Shown one piece after another: positions 1 through 7,629 of a stretch of DNA of 32,862 bases (within the stretch, counting starts at the first letter, position 1; the number at the start of each line of letters is the position of its first letter). This DNA is from Salipiger bermudensis (GTDB taxonomy: Bacteria; Pseudomonadota; Alphaproteobacteria; Rhodobacterales; Rhodobacteraceae). Both the position numbers and the translations under genes were made by a program. Under the pieces are notes generated by a model that ran no database searches, was not told the DNA's origin, and saw only the letters and a program-made list of their open reading frames with translations. The stretch lies in assembly GCF_020171625.1 (NCBI RefSeq), contig NZ_JAIUZY010000021.1, positions 1-32,862 of the forward strand, read 5' to 3'.

Positions 1-101
1 TCGAGATGTTCTACAACCCGAAGCGCAAACACGCCCGGAACGGAATGCTGTCGCCGGTCGACTTCGAGCGGCAGCAAAAACTGAGATACGAAGGCGTCTA
101 A
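1..101 (+). CDS. IS3-family transposase OrfB, C-terminal fragment (partial)
   Basis: The frame from base 3 encodes 32 residues before TAA at 99-101. It contains FYNPKRKH followed by GMLSPVDFE, the well-known C-terminal signature of IS3-family OrfB integrases (family form FYN-x-R-R-x-H ... L-x-Y-x-SP-x-x-F). Only the end, after the DDE catalytic core, lies in the window. Whether the full gene is intact cannot be judged from here. The stop codon is followed by the IS terminus and then by a truncated transporter in the same reading frame. Confidence 0.8.
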   Translation, partial: EMFYNPKRKHARNGMLSPVDFERQQKLRYEGV

Positions 102-119
102 GAAACGCGGGGCTATTCA
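1..119 (+). mobile_element. 3' end of an IS3-family insertion sequence (left edge)
   Basis: The window opens inside an insertion sequence. It holds the last codons of an OrfB-type transposase and a short tail that ends in CGGGGCTATTCA. The reverse complement of that tail begins TGAATAGCCCCG, which has the TG...CA form expected of an IS3-family terminal inverted repeat, so the element probably ends near base 119. The other end lies outside the window, so the full length and target duplication cannot be seen. The sequence right after it reads as the middle of a transporter gene, which suggests the element is inserted in that gene. Confidence 0.75.
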
Positions 120-485
120 GGCAGTCGCATGTCTTCGGCCGCGCTCACGGCTGTACAGGCCGCGACGGTCGCGGCGCTCACCGGGGCGATGCTTTGGGTG
201 CAATCGGGCTCAGGGGGGCTTTTTGTCCGGGCTGACCTTGCGGCATGGGGCGCGGTGGCCTTCCTGTCGCTCTTCTGCACCATCGGCGCCTTCTACGTCC
301 AAAACGCCGCGGTGCGCCGCACCAGCCCCACGCGGGTGAGCTTACTCATGGGCACGGAGCCGCTCTTTGGCTTTGCCCTCGCCTGGATGCTTCTTTCTGA
401 ACCTGCGACCTTATCGGCATTTCTCGGCGCCGCGCTCATCGTTTCGGGGACTTTCCTTGGCCTTTGGGTCGAAAGGCTCCGCTGA
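120..485 (+). pseudogene. DMT/EamA-family transporter, C-terminal half only
   Basis: The frame is open from the IS end. Its first ATG is at 129 and would give 118 residues. The sequence matches the second EamA half of drug/metabolite transporters: a helix at about 8-24, a helix at about 38-60 containing FLSLFCTIGAFYVQNAAVRR, the conserved TSPTRVSLLMGTEPLFG segment, and final helices with ALIVSGTFLGLW. A complete DMT protein has about ten helices and 280-300 residues, so the N-terminal half is missing. The break coincides with the IS terminus at about 119, so I infer disruption by the insertion. The residual ORF is unlikely to make a working transporter. The original substrate cannot be inferred. 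Confidence 0.75.
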
Positions 486-1116
486 CGCTCGCAGAGCTTG
501 AAAAGCATAGATCCCAATCGCAACGCGACCGGATCCGTTTTGCCTGTGGCCTGCCCCTTACCTTGGCCTGAGCGAGTATGCCGCGCCATGCCCTGGGTGC
601 CTGTCTCGGTGACGCCGCGCTGCATCACCTGCCACCTCGGCACGCGGCAGGGTTGGGCCGATAGTGACGGACATGCCGATCGCGGAGCCACGACGCGGTA
701 CGGCAATTACCTGCGCAGAGCCGTCGCTCAGCGGCTCGCAGGCTGTGGCTGCAGCGAACGGCAGAAACGTCCGCGGTGCGGACCTTTCGACTATCGCAAT
801 GGTTCGCAAGCGCAGCGAACGGCTGCTTCGACGGGCCGCGCAGCTCGGCCAGCAGCTTTTCGAACCGGCGGGCGCGGACTCACGGGTCGTTCTTCCGGTT
901 TGCGTGCCCCTCTCCGCGGGTCGGAACAGCACGGACGATGCCGGCTCGAATGCGGCATACGGCACAGTCAGCGACAATTAAGGAAAGGTGGTTGCGGTGA
1001 TGACAGGGAGGCGCTTGTCTAGCGAGACGCCCAAGATCAACCGAAGCCAATAATATCCTGACTTCACGATCGTGATCTCACCTGGGAAACGCCATTCCGC
1101 ATCAGTAGATCCGGTC
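486..1116. other. Long stretch without a supported gene
   Basis: About 630 nt separate the transporter remnant from the hairpin beside tRNA-Arg. Overlapping open frames exist on both strands, but none has a recognisable domain, a convincing ribosome site or a coherent hydrophobicity pattern. They are Arg/Ser/Pro-rich, as expected of chance frames in GC-rich DNA. Phrases such as CAGCGAACGGC occur more than once (around 754 and 814). The tract looks like decayed accessory DNA next to an IS. Confidence 0.5.
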
Positions 1117-1167
1117 TGTGGGGTCAGGCACCTGACATGAAAGTCGGTTTTGCCTGAAACCCCACAT
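1117..1167 (-). terminator. Hairpin just downstream of tRNA-Arg
   Basis: TGTGGGGT (1117-1124) pairs with ACCCCACA (1160-1167), and CAGGC (1125-1129) pairs with GCCTG (1153-1157), leaving a two-base bulge. On the minus strand this stem starts about 9 nt after the tRNA 3' end, where a terminator or processing hairpin would lie. No strong T-run follows, so termination is an inference. Confidence 0.4.
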
Positions 1168-1176
1168 CCGAAAACT

Positions 1177-1252
1177 GGCGGACCGAGGAGGATTCGAACC
1201 CCCGACCCCTTGATTCGTAGTCAAGTACTCTATCCAGCTGAGCTATCGGTCC
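1177..1252 (-). tRNA. tRNA-Arg (anticodon ACG)
   Basis: The reverse complement folds as a standard cloverleaf. The acceptor arm is GGACCGA paired with TCGGTCC, with discriminator G and an encoded CCA. The D arm contains AGCTCAGCTGGATAGAGT, the anticodon arm is CTTGA-CTACGAA-TCAAG with ACG at positions 34-36, and the T arm contains GGTTCGAATCC. ACG would be modified to ICG and read the CGU/CGC/CGA arginine codons. The gene lies 72 nt downstream of the histidine kinase stop codon on the same strand. Confidence 0.95.
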
Positions 1253-1262
1253 GTGGAGGCGG

Positions 1263-1291
1263 GGTTTAGACTTACCTGCGAAGATGCGCAA
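1263..1291 (-). promoter_or_regulatory. Candidate promoter for tRNA-Arg
   Basis: Read on the minus strand, TTGCGC (1291-1286) and TAAACC (1268-1263) are separated by exactly 17 nt, with the tRNA 5' end 10 nt beyond the second box. Position and spacing fit a housekeeping promoter, but the boxes are only moderate matches to consensus. Confidence 0.4.
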
Positions 1292-1324
1292 GGGGGTCCA
1301 GAATGTTTTTCAAAGAAATTTCCG

Positions 1325-2707
1325 CTACCCCATTTCGCCCATCGGCAGGCGGATCTCGAAACAGGTGCCGCCCTCGTCCGAGCGCGCCAGTTGCAGGCTG
1401 CCGCCGTGATTGCGCACCAGCTCGGCGACGATGGCAAGGCCAAGCCCGGCCCCGCCCTTTCGCACGCCGCCCTGAAACGGCTGGAACAGATGTTCCCGCG
1501 CCTTGGGAGGCAGACCGGGGCCGGTATCGGTCACCTCGATAACCCATTCGGTATCGCCCGCCCAGGCGGCCACGCTGATCTCGCCGGGCTGGCCGGTTCC
1601 GGTGATCGCCTGCCGCGCATTGCGCACCAGATTGCCGATCACCCGGTAGATCTGTTCGGGATCGCCGCGAATCTGCATCGTGGCGGGGATATCCTCGGAC
1701 AGGCTCACGTCATGCTCGTCGATCGCCAGACGCTCGGCCTCGAGCACTTCGTTCACCAGCTCCGCGAGGTTGAACTGGGTCAGCACCGGCGCAGGCTCCT
1801 CGGCGCGCCCGAAGGCGAGCGTGTTCTCGCAGAGCGACACCGCGCGGGTGATCGAGCCCACCAGCTTCGGAGCCATGCGCTTGACCGAGGGGTCCTCGGA
1901 CATCTCGATGCGGTCGGTGAAGAGCTGCGCCGAGGTCAGGATGTTGCGCAGGTCGTGGCTGACCCGCGCCACCGCGCCGCCAAGCTGGGCGAGCCGTTCC
2001 TTCTGCCGCAGGCTCGCGGCCAGCTGGGTCTGCAGCGACTGCAGCGCCTCCTCGGCTTCGCGCAGCTCCGTCACGCTGGCCGATGGCTTGATGATCCGGC
2101 GCGCATCCTCGGGCGCCTCGGCAAAGCGGATCATGTGACCCACCACGCCCTTGATCGGGCGCACAAGCAGCCGTCGCACAGCGAGAAACAGCAGCAGCGC
2201 GGTGATCACCGAGATCACCGCCGAAAGCAGCAGGATGCGCACGCCGTACTCCAGCATGGCGCTGCGCAGCGGTCCGGCCTCCATGGTGATCTCGATGAGC
2301 TGGCCGGCCTGCTGGGAGGGGTAGCCGAGCACCCGAATGATCTCGGGCTCGGGATTCGCCAGCCGCGAAAGTGCGTCATGCATGAGCACGACCGGTCCGG
2401 CTTCGCGCAGGTCAAAGCTCTCGGCCACGGCTGCGGGAACCGGAGAGGACAGGATCAGCTCGCGGGTGGCGTTGCGCTGCAGGGCCACGTTGTAGACGCC
2501 GGCATTGGCGAGTAGTTCCCGCTCGAGATCGGGGTCGAGCATATCGTCCGCGAGCAGCGCCAGAGAGGCGATCTGCGCGCGCTCCAGCCGGTCGGTCAGA
2601 TAGTCGGCCCGGAAGCGGGCCACGGAGGGGACGAAGATCAACACCTCGGCCAGCATCACGAACACGGTCGTGAGGATCAGGAAGCGGCCAGAAAGTGAGT
2701 TGAGCAT
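1325..2707 (-). CDS. Membrane-bound sensor histidine kinase
   Basis: This 460-residue protein has an N-terminal transmembrane helix (about 8-30), an extracytoplasmic sensing region (about 31-155), a second helix (about 157-178) and a HAMP-like linker ending in a coiled-coil stretch near 215-240. The dimerisation box is RVSHDLRN with phospho-acceptor His251. The ATPase domain shows an N box (VRNARQA, about 361-367), D box (DTGPGLP, 394-400) and G box (GGAGLGLAI, 418-426). All catalytic motifs look intact. It should autophosphorylate and pass phosphate to a response regulator, but none is encoded in the window. It starts 20 nt after the flavoprotein gene and appears to be the last gene of a three-gene minus-strand operon, so it may sense a redox or membrane state linked to those genes. 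That link is inference. Confidence 0.9.
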   Translation of the reverse strand: MLNSLSGRFLILTTVFVMLAEVLIFVPSVARFRADYLTDRLERAQIASLALLADDMLDPDLERELLANAGVYNVALQRNATRELILSSPVPAAVAESFDLREAGPVVLMHDALSRLANPEPEIIRVLGYPSQQAGQLIEITMEAGPLRSAMLEYGVRILLLSAVISVITALLLFLAVRRLLVRPIKGVVGHMIRFAEAPEDARRIIKPSASVTELREAEEALQSLQTQLAASLRQKERLAQLGGAVARVSHDLRNILTSAQLFTDRIEMSEDPSVKRMAPKLVGSITRAVSLCENTLAFGRAEEPAPVLTQFNLAELVNEVLEAERLAIDEHDVSLSEDIPATMQIRGDPEQIYRVIGNLVRNARQAITGTGQPGEISVAAWAGDTEWVIEVTDTGPGLPPKAREHLFQPFQGGVRKGGAGLGLAIVAELVRNHGGSLQLARSDEGGTCFEIRLPMGEMG

Positions 2708-2727
2708 GAAGAGTACTGCTTGTCCCG

Positions 2728-4134
2728 TCAGGGCAGCCAGCGCTGCACCAGTCCTACAATTCTTTTCACTGTTTCGTTTTCAAACAGACGGGGAGAGAAA
2801 TAGGTTCCCGCGACGCGTTTGTTAAGCTCCGCGATGGTGGGATAGGGCACAACCATCCCTGCAATCGCGCTCATCTTGAGCTTCGAGTTGATCGCCAGCG
2901 ACCATAGCCCGATGAGCTCGCCCGCCTGCGCGCCCGCGATCGAGGCCCCCACCGGGCGCCCCCGGACCACCATCACCTTGAGCAGGCCGGTGGTCTGGCG
3001 CTGCGCGATGGCCCGGTCGTTGTGCTGGTAGGGCAGCCGGACGACCTCGAGCGCATCGCCATGTTCGAGCCGCGCTTCGGCCTCGGTCAGGCCGACCTGC
3101 GCCAGCTCGGGCGCGGTATAGGTGGCGCGCGGGAGGATCTGGGGCTTCACCCTGATCGGCAGACCGAACAGCGCGTTCCGCACGACGAGCCCGCCGTGAT
3201 AGCCCGCCACGTGGGTGAATTGCGGCCCACCGGCGGCATCGCCGATGGCATAGACCCGGCGATTCGTGGTGCGCAGCCCCGCGTCGACCTTGATGCCGGT
3301 CTTGGTGGTCTCGATTCCCGCCTTCTTGAGGCCGAGCCCCTCGACGTTCGCCTTGCGCCCGACCGCGACCAGCAGATGCGAGCCGTGCACCGCGCCATCG
3401 ACGGTCTCGACGGTGATGGCCCCTGCCCTGCCGCTCACGCGCTGCGCCTGCACGCTTTCGAGGATCTCGACCCCCTCGGCCCGCAGGCGTTCGAGCACAA
3501 TGGCGGCCATCTCGGGGTCTTCCCGGCCAAGCGCGGTCTGCGCCTCGATCACCGTCACCCGGCTGCCAAGCCGGCGATGCGCCTGCGCCATCTCGAGCCC
3601 GATGGGGCCGCCGCCGATGATCACGAGATGCTCGGGCTGCTCGCGCAGTTGCCAGAGCGTTTCATTGGTGAGGTAAGGCACCTCCGACAGGCCGGAAATC
3701 GGCGGCACGAAGGGCGAGGACCCGGTGGCCAGCACGATGCGCCGGGCCGAGATCACATGCGCGCCCGCCTGCACCTCGGTGGCCGAGATGAACCGGCCAT
3801 GCTCGCGGATCACCGTGACCCCAAGGCTCTCGAAGCGCTCCTGGCTGTCCATCGGCTCGATTCGCGAGATGGTTTCGGCCACGTGCGCTTGCGCCGCGGC
3901 ATAGTCGACTTGCGGCGTCACGCTGGCCACGCCGAAGGGCGCGGCATGGGTCATCGACGAGGCGCGCGCGGCGCTGGCGATCAGCGCCTTCGAGGGCACG
4001 CAGCCGTAGTTCAGGCAGTCCCCGCCCATCTCACCGCGCTCGAGCAGCACGACCGAAGCGCCCATCTGCGCCGCGCCTGCCGCCACTGAGAGCCCGCCGG
4101 AGCCGGCGCCAATCACCAGAAGATCCGTTTTCAT
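2728..4134 (-). CDS. FAD-dependent pyridine nucleotide-disulfide oxidoreductase (lipoamide dehydrogenase/MerA-like)
   Basis: The protein has 468 residues. The FAD-binding fold is at the N terminus (GAGSGG at 9-14). The redox-active disulfide motif CLNYGCVPSK has Cys40 and Cys45. The NAD(P)-binding fold has VIIGGGPIGLEMA near 172-184, a second FAD motif reads YAIGDAAG, and a dimerisation domain follows. In true lipoamide dehydrogenases a His-Pro-Thr-x-x-Glu motif near the C terminus carries the catalytic His-Glu pair. Here the sequence is Tyr431-Pro-Thr-Ile-Ala-Glu436, so the His is replaced by Tyr. No HMA domain or C-terminal Cys pair of a mercuric reductase is present. The substrate is therefore unknown. 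It follows the TVP38 gene by 12 nt, with its ribosome site (GAGGAA) overlapping that gene's stop codon, so the two are surely co-transcribed. Confidence 0.9.
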   Translation of the reverse strand: MKTDLLVIGAGSGGLSVAAGAAQMGASVVLLERGEMGGDCLNYGCVPSKALIASAARASSMTHAAPFGVASVTPQVDYAAAQAHVAETISRIEPMDSQERFESLGVTVIREHGRFISATEVQAGAHVISARRIVLATGSSPFVPPISGLSEVPYLTNETLWQLREQPEHLVIIGGGPIGLEMAQAHRRLGSRVTVIEAQTALGREDPEMAAIVLERLRAEGVEILESVQAQRVSGRAGAITVETVDGAVHGSHLLVAVGRKANVEGLGLKKAGIETTKTGIKVDAGLRTTNRRVYAIGDAAGGPQFTHVAGYHGGLVVRNALFGLPIRVKPQILPRATYTAPELAQVGLTEAEARLEHGDALEVVRLPYQHNDRAIAQRQTTGLLKVMVVRGRPVGASIAGAQAGELIGLWSLAINSKLKMSAIAGMVVPYPTIAELNKRVAGTYFSPRLFENETVKRIVGLVQRWLP

Positions 4135-4146
4135 GCGTCTATTTCC

Positions 4147-4869
4147 TCAAATCTCGGTCTTGCCGCGCACCGCCTTGACCACCATCGGCAACGCCGCCAG
4201 CACCGCGAGCCCCAGCAACGGCAGGATGACATGCGGCGCCCAGAGCAGGCTCAGGTCGGGCGCCTCGCCGCGGTCGAACACCTCGCCAACGCCGACCCCG
4301 ATCGAGGTGAAGACCAGCGCGCCGGGGATGATTCCCAGCACCGTGGTCAGCACGAAGTTGCGGAACCGCACGCCGACCAGCGCTGGTAGCAGGTTGGCCA
4401 CGAAGAACGGCACCACCGGCACCAGCCGCAGCAGGAACATCACGCTGATCTCGTTCTCGCGCAGCCGGTCGCGCAGCTTCGAGAGCTTGCCCTCCGAGGC
4501 GTCCACCTTCTCCGACAGCGCGGCGCCAAGCCCGGCCCGGGCGGCTAGGAAGATCAGCACCGCGCCCACGGTGGCGGCCAGCACGTTGAGCACGGTGCCG
4601 GCGGCAAGCCCGAACAGGAACCCGCCGGTGACCGAGGCCACCGCGGCACCGGGCAGCGAGAAGGCGACGATGGCGACGTAGGCCAGCACGAATCCCCCCG
4701 CGATCAGCAGGTAATGCTGGTCGCGCAGCGCCAGCAGCGCCTCGCGATTATCGCTCAGCGTGTCGAAGCTGAGGTAATCCCGCAGCGTGAAGAAGCCGGT
4801 GACGGCGACGATCAGGATGATCGCCAGCGGCAGGTGGCGGGTCAGGCTGCGCTTCGGCGTCTCGGCCAT
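4147..4869 (-). CDS. TVP38/TMEM64-family (SNARE-associated/DedA-like) membrane protein
   Basis: The product is about 240 residues, nearly all hydrophobic helices. A first helix lies just after SLTRH. A long hydrophobic block follows, with AFSLPGAAVASVTGGFLFG, and then LLRLVPVVPFFVANLLPALVG and LGIIPGALVFTSIGVGVGE. These are the conserved PF09335 segments with re-entrant character. Members act in the inner membrane and some relatives function in lipid scrambling or transport, but the substrate here is unknown. I chose ATG 4869 because GAGGGG lies 6 nt upstream. An in-frame ATG at 4902 and TTG at 4911 lack such a site. It is the first gene of the operon with the flavoprotein and the kinase. Confidence 0.85.
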   Translation of the reverse strand: MAETPKRSLTRHLPLAIILIVAVTGFFTLRDYLSFDTLSDNREALLALRDQHYLLIAGGFVLAYVAIVAFSLPGAAVASVTGGFLFGLAAGTVLNVLAATVGAVLIFLAARAGLGAALSEKVDASEGKLSKLRDRLRENEISVMFLLRLVPVVPFFVANLLPALVGVRFRNFVLTTVLGIIPGALVFTSIGVGVGEVFDRGEAPDLSLLWAPHVILPLLGLAVLAALPMVVKAVRGKTEI

Positions 4870-4984
4870 GTCAGCCCCTCGGGTATGGTGCGTGTCGCTC
4901 ATGGTATCCAAGATGCGTCAGGCGGTCGCATCGCAACAGCCCTCTCACGGCGCCTTGATCGGCGGTGACGGAAAACCGGGCCTT

Positions 4985-5013
4985 TTGACCCGTCTACGCC
5001 GAAACTGTAACAT
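4985..5013 (+). promoter_or_regulatory. Candidate distal promoter upstream of rpmH
   Basis: TTGACC (4985-4990) and TAACAT (5008-5013) are spaced by 17 nt. The -10-like box overlaps the left arm of an imperfect inverted repeat (5005-5017 with 5041-5053, core CTG-Y-AACAT-W-CCG). Less convincing than the proximal promoter. Confidence 0.35.
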
Positions 5014-5070
5014 ACCGAGGGACGGCGCCCTGCCCCGCACCGGAATGTTGCAGTCCTGCGAGATAGAGGT

Positions 5071-5099
5071 TTGACACGCGCCCCTCACCTCCCTATAGG
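5071..5099 (+). promoter_or_regulatory. Promoter of rpmH-rnpA-yidD
   Basis: A consensus TTGACA (-35, 5071-5076) is followed after exactly 17 nt by TATAGG (-10, 5094-5099). The predicted start site near 5106 leaves a leader of about 60 nt before the rpmH ATG. This is the best housekeeping promoter match in the window, as expected for a ribosomal protein gene. Confidence 0.75.
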
Positions 5100-5165
5100 A
5101 CGGGCTTCGAATGACATGGCCCGGCGAATCCGTCTTGGGCTTCCCGAGAAACGGAGTAAAGCGCG

Positions 5166-5300
5166 ATGAAACGCACCTTTCAGCCGTCGAACCTGGTTCG
5201 CAAGCGCCGTCACGGCTTCCGCGCCCGCATGGCGACCAAGGCTGGCCGTCAGATTCTGAATGCGCGCCGTGCCCGCGGCCGCAAGAAGCTGAGCGCCTGA
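5166..5300 (+). CDS. rpmH: 50S ribosomal protein L34
   Basis: A 44-residue, very basic protein beginning [20 protein letters not shown], with the L34 core [24 protein letters not shown]. Length and sequence are those of a complete bacterial L34, a component of the large ribosomal subunit. It lies 66 nt downstream of a near-consensus promoter and upstream of rnpA, the usual bacterial order. Two hairpins separate it from rnpA (5307-5326 and 5345-5378), which probably sets a higher level of L34 mRNA than of rnpA mRNA. Confidence 0.97.
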   Translation: MKRTFQPSNLVRKRRHGFRARMATKAGRQILNARRARGRKKLSA

Positions 5301-5306
5301 GTCGCA

Positions 5307-5326
5307 CGCTTCGCCTTGGCGAAGCG
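5307..5326 (+). other. Perfect hairpin after rpmH
   Basis: CGCTTCGCC (5307-5315) and GGCGAAGCG (5318-5326) form a 9-bp perfect stem with a TT loop, 6 nt after the rpmH stop codon. No T-run follows. It may protect the 3' end of a processed rpmH transcript. Confidence 0.5.
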
Positions 5327-5344
5327 GGACGCATGGATCGACAG

Positions 5345-5378
5345 AAAAGCCGCTTTGGATGCGTCCGAAGCGGCTTTT
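5345..5378 (+). terminator. Intrinsic terminator/attenuator between rpmH and rnpA
   Basis: AAAAGCCGCTTTGGA (5345-5359) pairs with TCCGAAGCGGCTTTT (5364-5378) around a TGCG loop. This is a 15-bp stem with one G-T pair, and its 3' arm ends in four T. It is probably a partial terminator that lets some transcripts continue into rnpA, which begins 51 nt later with no obvious promoter of its own. Confidence 0.7.
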
Positions 5379-5429
5379 CGTCGTTGTCTGTCGGCTCTAA
5401 GTTGACGGCAGGGATCTGAGGGCAGTGGA

Positions 5430-5807
5430 ATGAGCGAAGACACTTCGGACAGCACCGAGAAGGCGCGGCTCGAAACCCTGTGCAAGCGGCCCGAGTTCCT
5501 CGCGGCCGCCCGCGCCCGGCGTCAGCCGGCCAACGCGATGCTGGTGCAGGCGCGCGAGCGCGGCGACGGCTCCGACACGGTGCGCGTTGGGTTCACCTGT
5601 TCCAAGAAGGTCGGCAACGCCGTTGCCCGCAACCGCGCCAAGCGCCGGATGCGCGAGGTGGCCCGGCTCACGCTGCCGACGCAGGGCGTTCCGGGTTGGG
5701 ATTACGTGCTGATTGGCCGCCGCGACGCCACCGCCGAACGCCCCTTCGAGTTGCTGATCAAGGATCTGGAATACGCCCTGCGCAAGATCCACGGCCCGTC
5801 CAGATGA
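5430..5807 (+). CDS. rnpA: Ribonuclease P protein component
   Basis: This 125-residue basic protein is the protein cofactor that helps the RNase P RNA cleave 5' leaders from pre-tRNAs. It carries the family signature: [24 protein letters not shown], which contains the RNR motif (about 52-75). The N-terminal segment ([20 protein letters not shown]) replaces the usual short start before the FxxA-type region ([11 protein letters not shown]). Its stop codon overlaps the yidD start as ATGA, so the two are translationally coupled. Confidence 0.95.
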   Translation: MSEDTSDSTEKARLETLCKRPEFLAAARARRQPANAMLVQARERGDGSDTVRVGFTCSKKVGNAVARNRAKRRMREVARLTLPTQGVPGWDYVLIGRRDATAERPFELLIKDLEYALRKIHGPSR

Positions 5808-6040
5808 GCCCGCTGGCCCATGTCGTGGCCCTGCCCGTCCGGGCCTACCGCCTGATCTTCTCGCCTTGGGTGGGGCATGCCTGCCGTTTTCAGCCGACCT
5901 GTTCGGCCTACGCCATGGAGGCGCTCGAGATGCATGGCGCCCTCAAGGGCAGCTGGCTCGCCGCACGTCGCATCCTGCGCTGCCACCCGTGGGGCGGCTC
6001 GGGGATCGACAACGTCCCCGAACCGCGAAAGCGCGACTAG
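5804..6040 (+). CDS. yidD: Membrane protein insertion efficiency factor YidD
   Basis: The protein has 78 residues. It shows the full YidD pattern: an N-terminal amphipathic stretch ([18 protein letters not shown]), the Cys-containing motif [43 protein letters not shown] and a basic tail. YidD assists YidC-dependent insertion of inner-membrane proteins. ATG 5804 overlaps the rnpA stop codon. In many bacteria yidC follows directly. Here sodC, ttcA and an EAL-domain gene lie between yidD and yidC. The 3' end converges on sodC with only 4 nt between the stop codons. Confidence 0.95.
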   Translation: MSPLAHVVALPVRAYRLIFSPWVGHACRFQPTCSAYAMEALEMHGALKGSWLAARRILRCHPWGGSGIDNVPEPRKRD

Positions 6041-6044
6041 CGCC

Positions 6045-6581
6045 TCAGGACGCAGCCTCGACCACGCCGCAGGCGATGCGCGAGCCCGCACCGGCGTCTT
6101 TGCCGTAGCTGTCGGGACCCTCATGGATGATGAAGGCCGAGCCGTCCTCGTCGAGGATCGGCGCGGTGTCGCCGTTAAGGGTCAGCGCGGTGCTCGTCAT
6201 CTCTGCCCGGACAGCGCCGTCCGCCGTCGCGTAGACGTTCGGCAGGTCGCCCGGATGCGGCGCCTCGCCGGTGAGCAGGCCATGGCCCTTGTCGTCCGGG
6301 GCATAGTGATCGCCAGCCGAGGAGAAATCCGAGGCCGAGCAGTCGCCGGTCTCGTGCAGGTGGAAGCCATGCCAGCCTTCCGGGACCCCGTCGGCCTCGA
6401 CATGGATCAGGACGCCCTCGGCGGTTTCGTAGAGCTCGGCCATGCCGACGGTGGCGCCTTCGGCGTCCTTGAGCATGGCCACGGCGGCGGGCGACTGGCC
6501 GCCCATGGCTTCTTGGGCGTGGGCGCCCGCGGCGAAGCCGGTGGCGGTGACCGCTGCGAGAAGCAGGGATGCGGTTTTCAT
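6045..6581 (-). CDS. sodC: Periplasmic Cu/Zn superoxide dismutase
   Basis: The 178-residue precursor has a classic signal peptide ([22 protein letters not shown], cleavage likely before QEAM). The mature part has the copper and zinc ligands: HGFHLHE (two Cu His), the bridging His of AGDHYAP, the Zn His of KGHGLL and PHPGDLPN with its Asp, and the last Cu His in [10 protein letters not shown]. The disulfide partners are GDCSASDF and the Cys of SRIACGVV. It converts periplasmic superoxide to hydrogen peroxide and oxygen. AGGAGG lies 8 nt before the ATG. It is transcribed against the surrounding genes. Confidence 0.95.
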   Translation of the reverse strand: MKTASLLLAAVTATGFAAGAHAQEAMGGQSPAAVAMLKDAEGATVGMAELYETAEGVLIHVEADGVPEGWHGFHLHETGDCSASDFSSAGDHYAPDDKGHGLLTGEAPHPGDLPNVYATADGAVRAEMTSTALTLNGDTAPILDEDGSAFIIHEGPDSYGKDAGAGSRIACGVVEAAS

Positions 6582-6682
6582 GGGGATCCTCCTTGGCTGA
6601 TCTCCCCCACAACGCCGGCCCCGCCTGCGGCGTTCCCGCAGAGCTCTTGCCTGAAGCGCATTCCCCGCGTATCTGCCAGCCC

Positions 6683-7567
6683 ATGTTCGATGAAGCCGAC
6701 GATATTCACCCGCTGTTCTACGGCGCTCCCAAGAGCACCGAGTTCAAGAAGCTGCGCAAGCGCATCGTGCAGAACGCGCGCGAGGCGGTGGAGCAATACG
6801 GCATGGTCGAACGCCGCGAAGACGGCAGCGTGCCGAAATGGCTGGTCTGCCTGTCCGGCGGCAAGGACAGCTACACCCTGCTCGCGGTGCTGCACGAGCT
6901 GAAATGGCGCGGCCTGCTGCCCGTCGAGCTTCTGGCCTGCAACCTCGATCAGGGCCAGCCGGGTTTCCCGGCGACGGTGCTGCCCAAGTTCCTCGAGGAC
7001 ATGCAGGTGCCGCACCGCATCGAGTATCAGGACACCTATTCGATCGTCGTCGACAAGGTGCCGCAGGGCCGCACCTTCTGCGCGCTGTGCTCGCGGCTAC
7101 GCCGGGGCAACCTGTACCGAATCGCCCGCGAGGAGGGGTGCTCGGCGGTGGTGCTGGGCCATCACCGCGACGACATTCTCGAGACGTTCTTCATGAACCT
7201 GTTCCACGGCGGGCGGCTCGCCACCATGCCGCCGAAGCTGGTCAACGAAGAGGGCGACCTCTTCGTCTGTCGCCCGCTGGCGCACGTGGCCGAGGTCGAT
7301 TGCGAAAAGTTCGCCCGGGCGATGAACTACCCGATCATTCCCTGCGACCTCTGCGGCAGCCAGGACGGGCTGCAGCGCCAGCAGGTGAAGCAGATCCTCG
7401 ACCAGTGGGAAAAGAACAGCCCCGGCCGCCGGCAGGTGATGTTCCGCTCGCTGATGAATATCCGGCCCTCGCACATGCTCGACCCCAAGCTCTTCGATTT
7501 CGCCGGGCTGATGCGGGATGCGGCGGGCAAAAGCGCCGACGAGTCCGATATTCCCGATCTGCGTTAA
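6683..7567 (+). CDS. ttcA: tRNA 2-thiocytidine(32) synthetase TtcA
   Basis: A 294-residue ATP-dependent sulfurtransferase that makes 2-thiocytidine at tRNA position 32. The PP-loop SGGKDS is at residues 58-63. Cys133 and Cys136 ([10 protein letters not shown]) and Cys221/Cys224 (PCDLCGSQ) are the conserved iron-sulfur cysteines of TtcA. The family segments [19 protein letters not shown] and [11 protein letters not shown] are also present. I chose ATG 6683 because an in-frame upstream ATG at 6569 overlaps the sodC start and adds 38 residues unlike the family. The protein then starts [14 protein letters not shown], typical of alphaproteobacterial TtcA. Confidence 0.95.
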   Translation: MFDEADDIHPLFYGAPKSTEFKKLRKRIVQNAREAVEQYGMVERREDGSVPKWLVCLSGGKDSYTLLAVLHELKWRGLLPVELLACNLDQGQPGFPATVLPKFLEDMQVPHRIEYQDTYSIVVDKVPQGRTFCALCSRLRRGNLYRIAREEGCSAVVLGHHRDDILETFFMNLFHGGRLATMPPKLVNEEGDLFVCRPLAHVAEVDCEKFARAMNYPIIPCDLCGSQDGLQRQQVKQILDQWEKNSPGRRQVMFRSLMNIRPSHMLDPKLFDFAGLMRDAAGKSADESDIPDLR

Positions 7568-7629
7568 GCCCCCGGTCACATCGGTGCGCTAGTCCTGCTT
7601 CCGCCAACCACGGCAAGAGGGAGGCTGGC

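Noticed and set aside
498-1022. Overlapping frames of 74-174 codons on both strands near the left edge
   Set aside because: No ribosome sites, no domains and Arg/Ser-rich composition; treated as non-coding.
6838-7629. Possible long N-terminal extension of the EAL protein
   Set aside because: The extension overlaps ttcA in another frame and is Arg/Ala/Pro-rich. ATG 7630 has a strong ribosome site and starts a sensible membrane domain.
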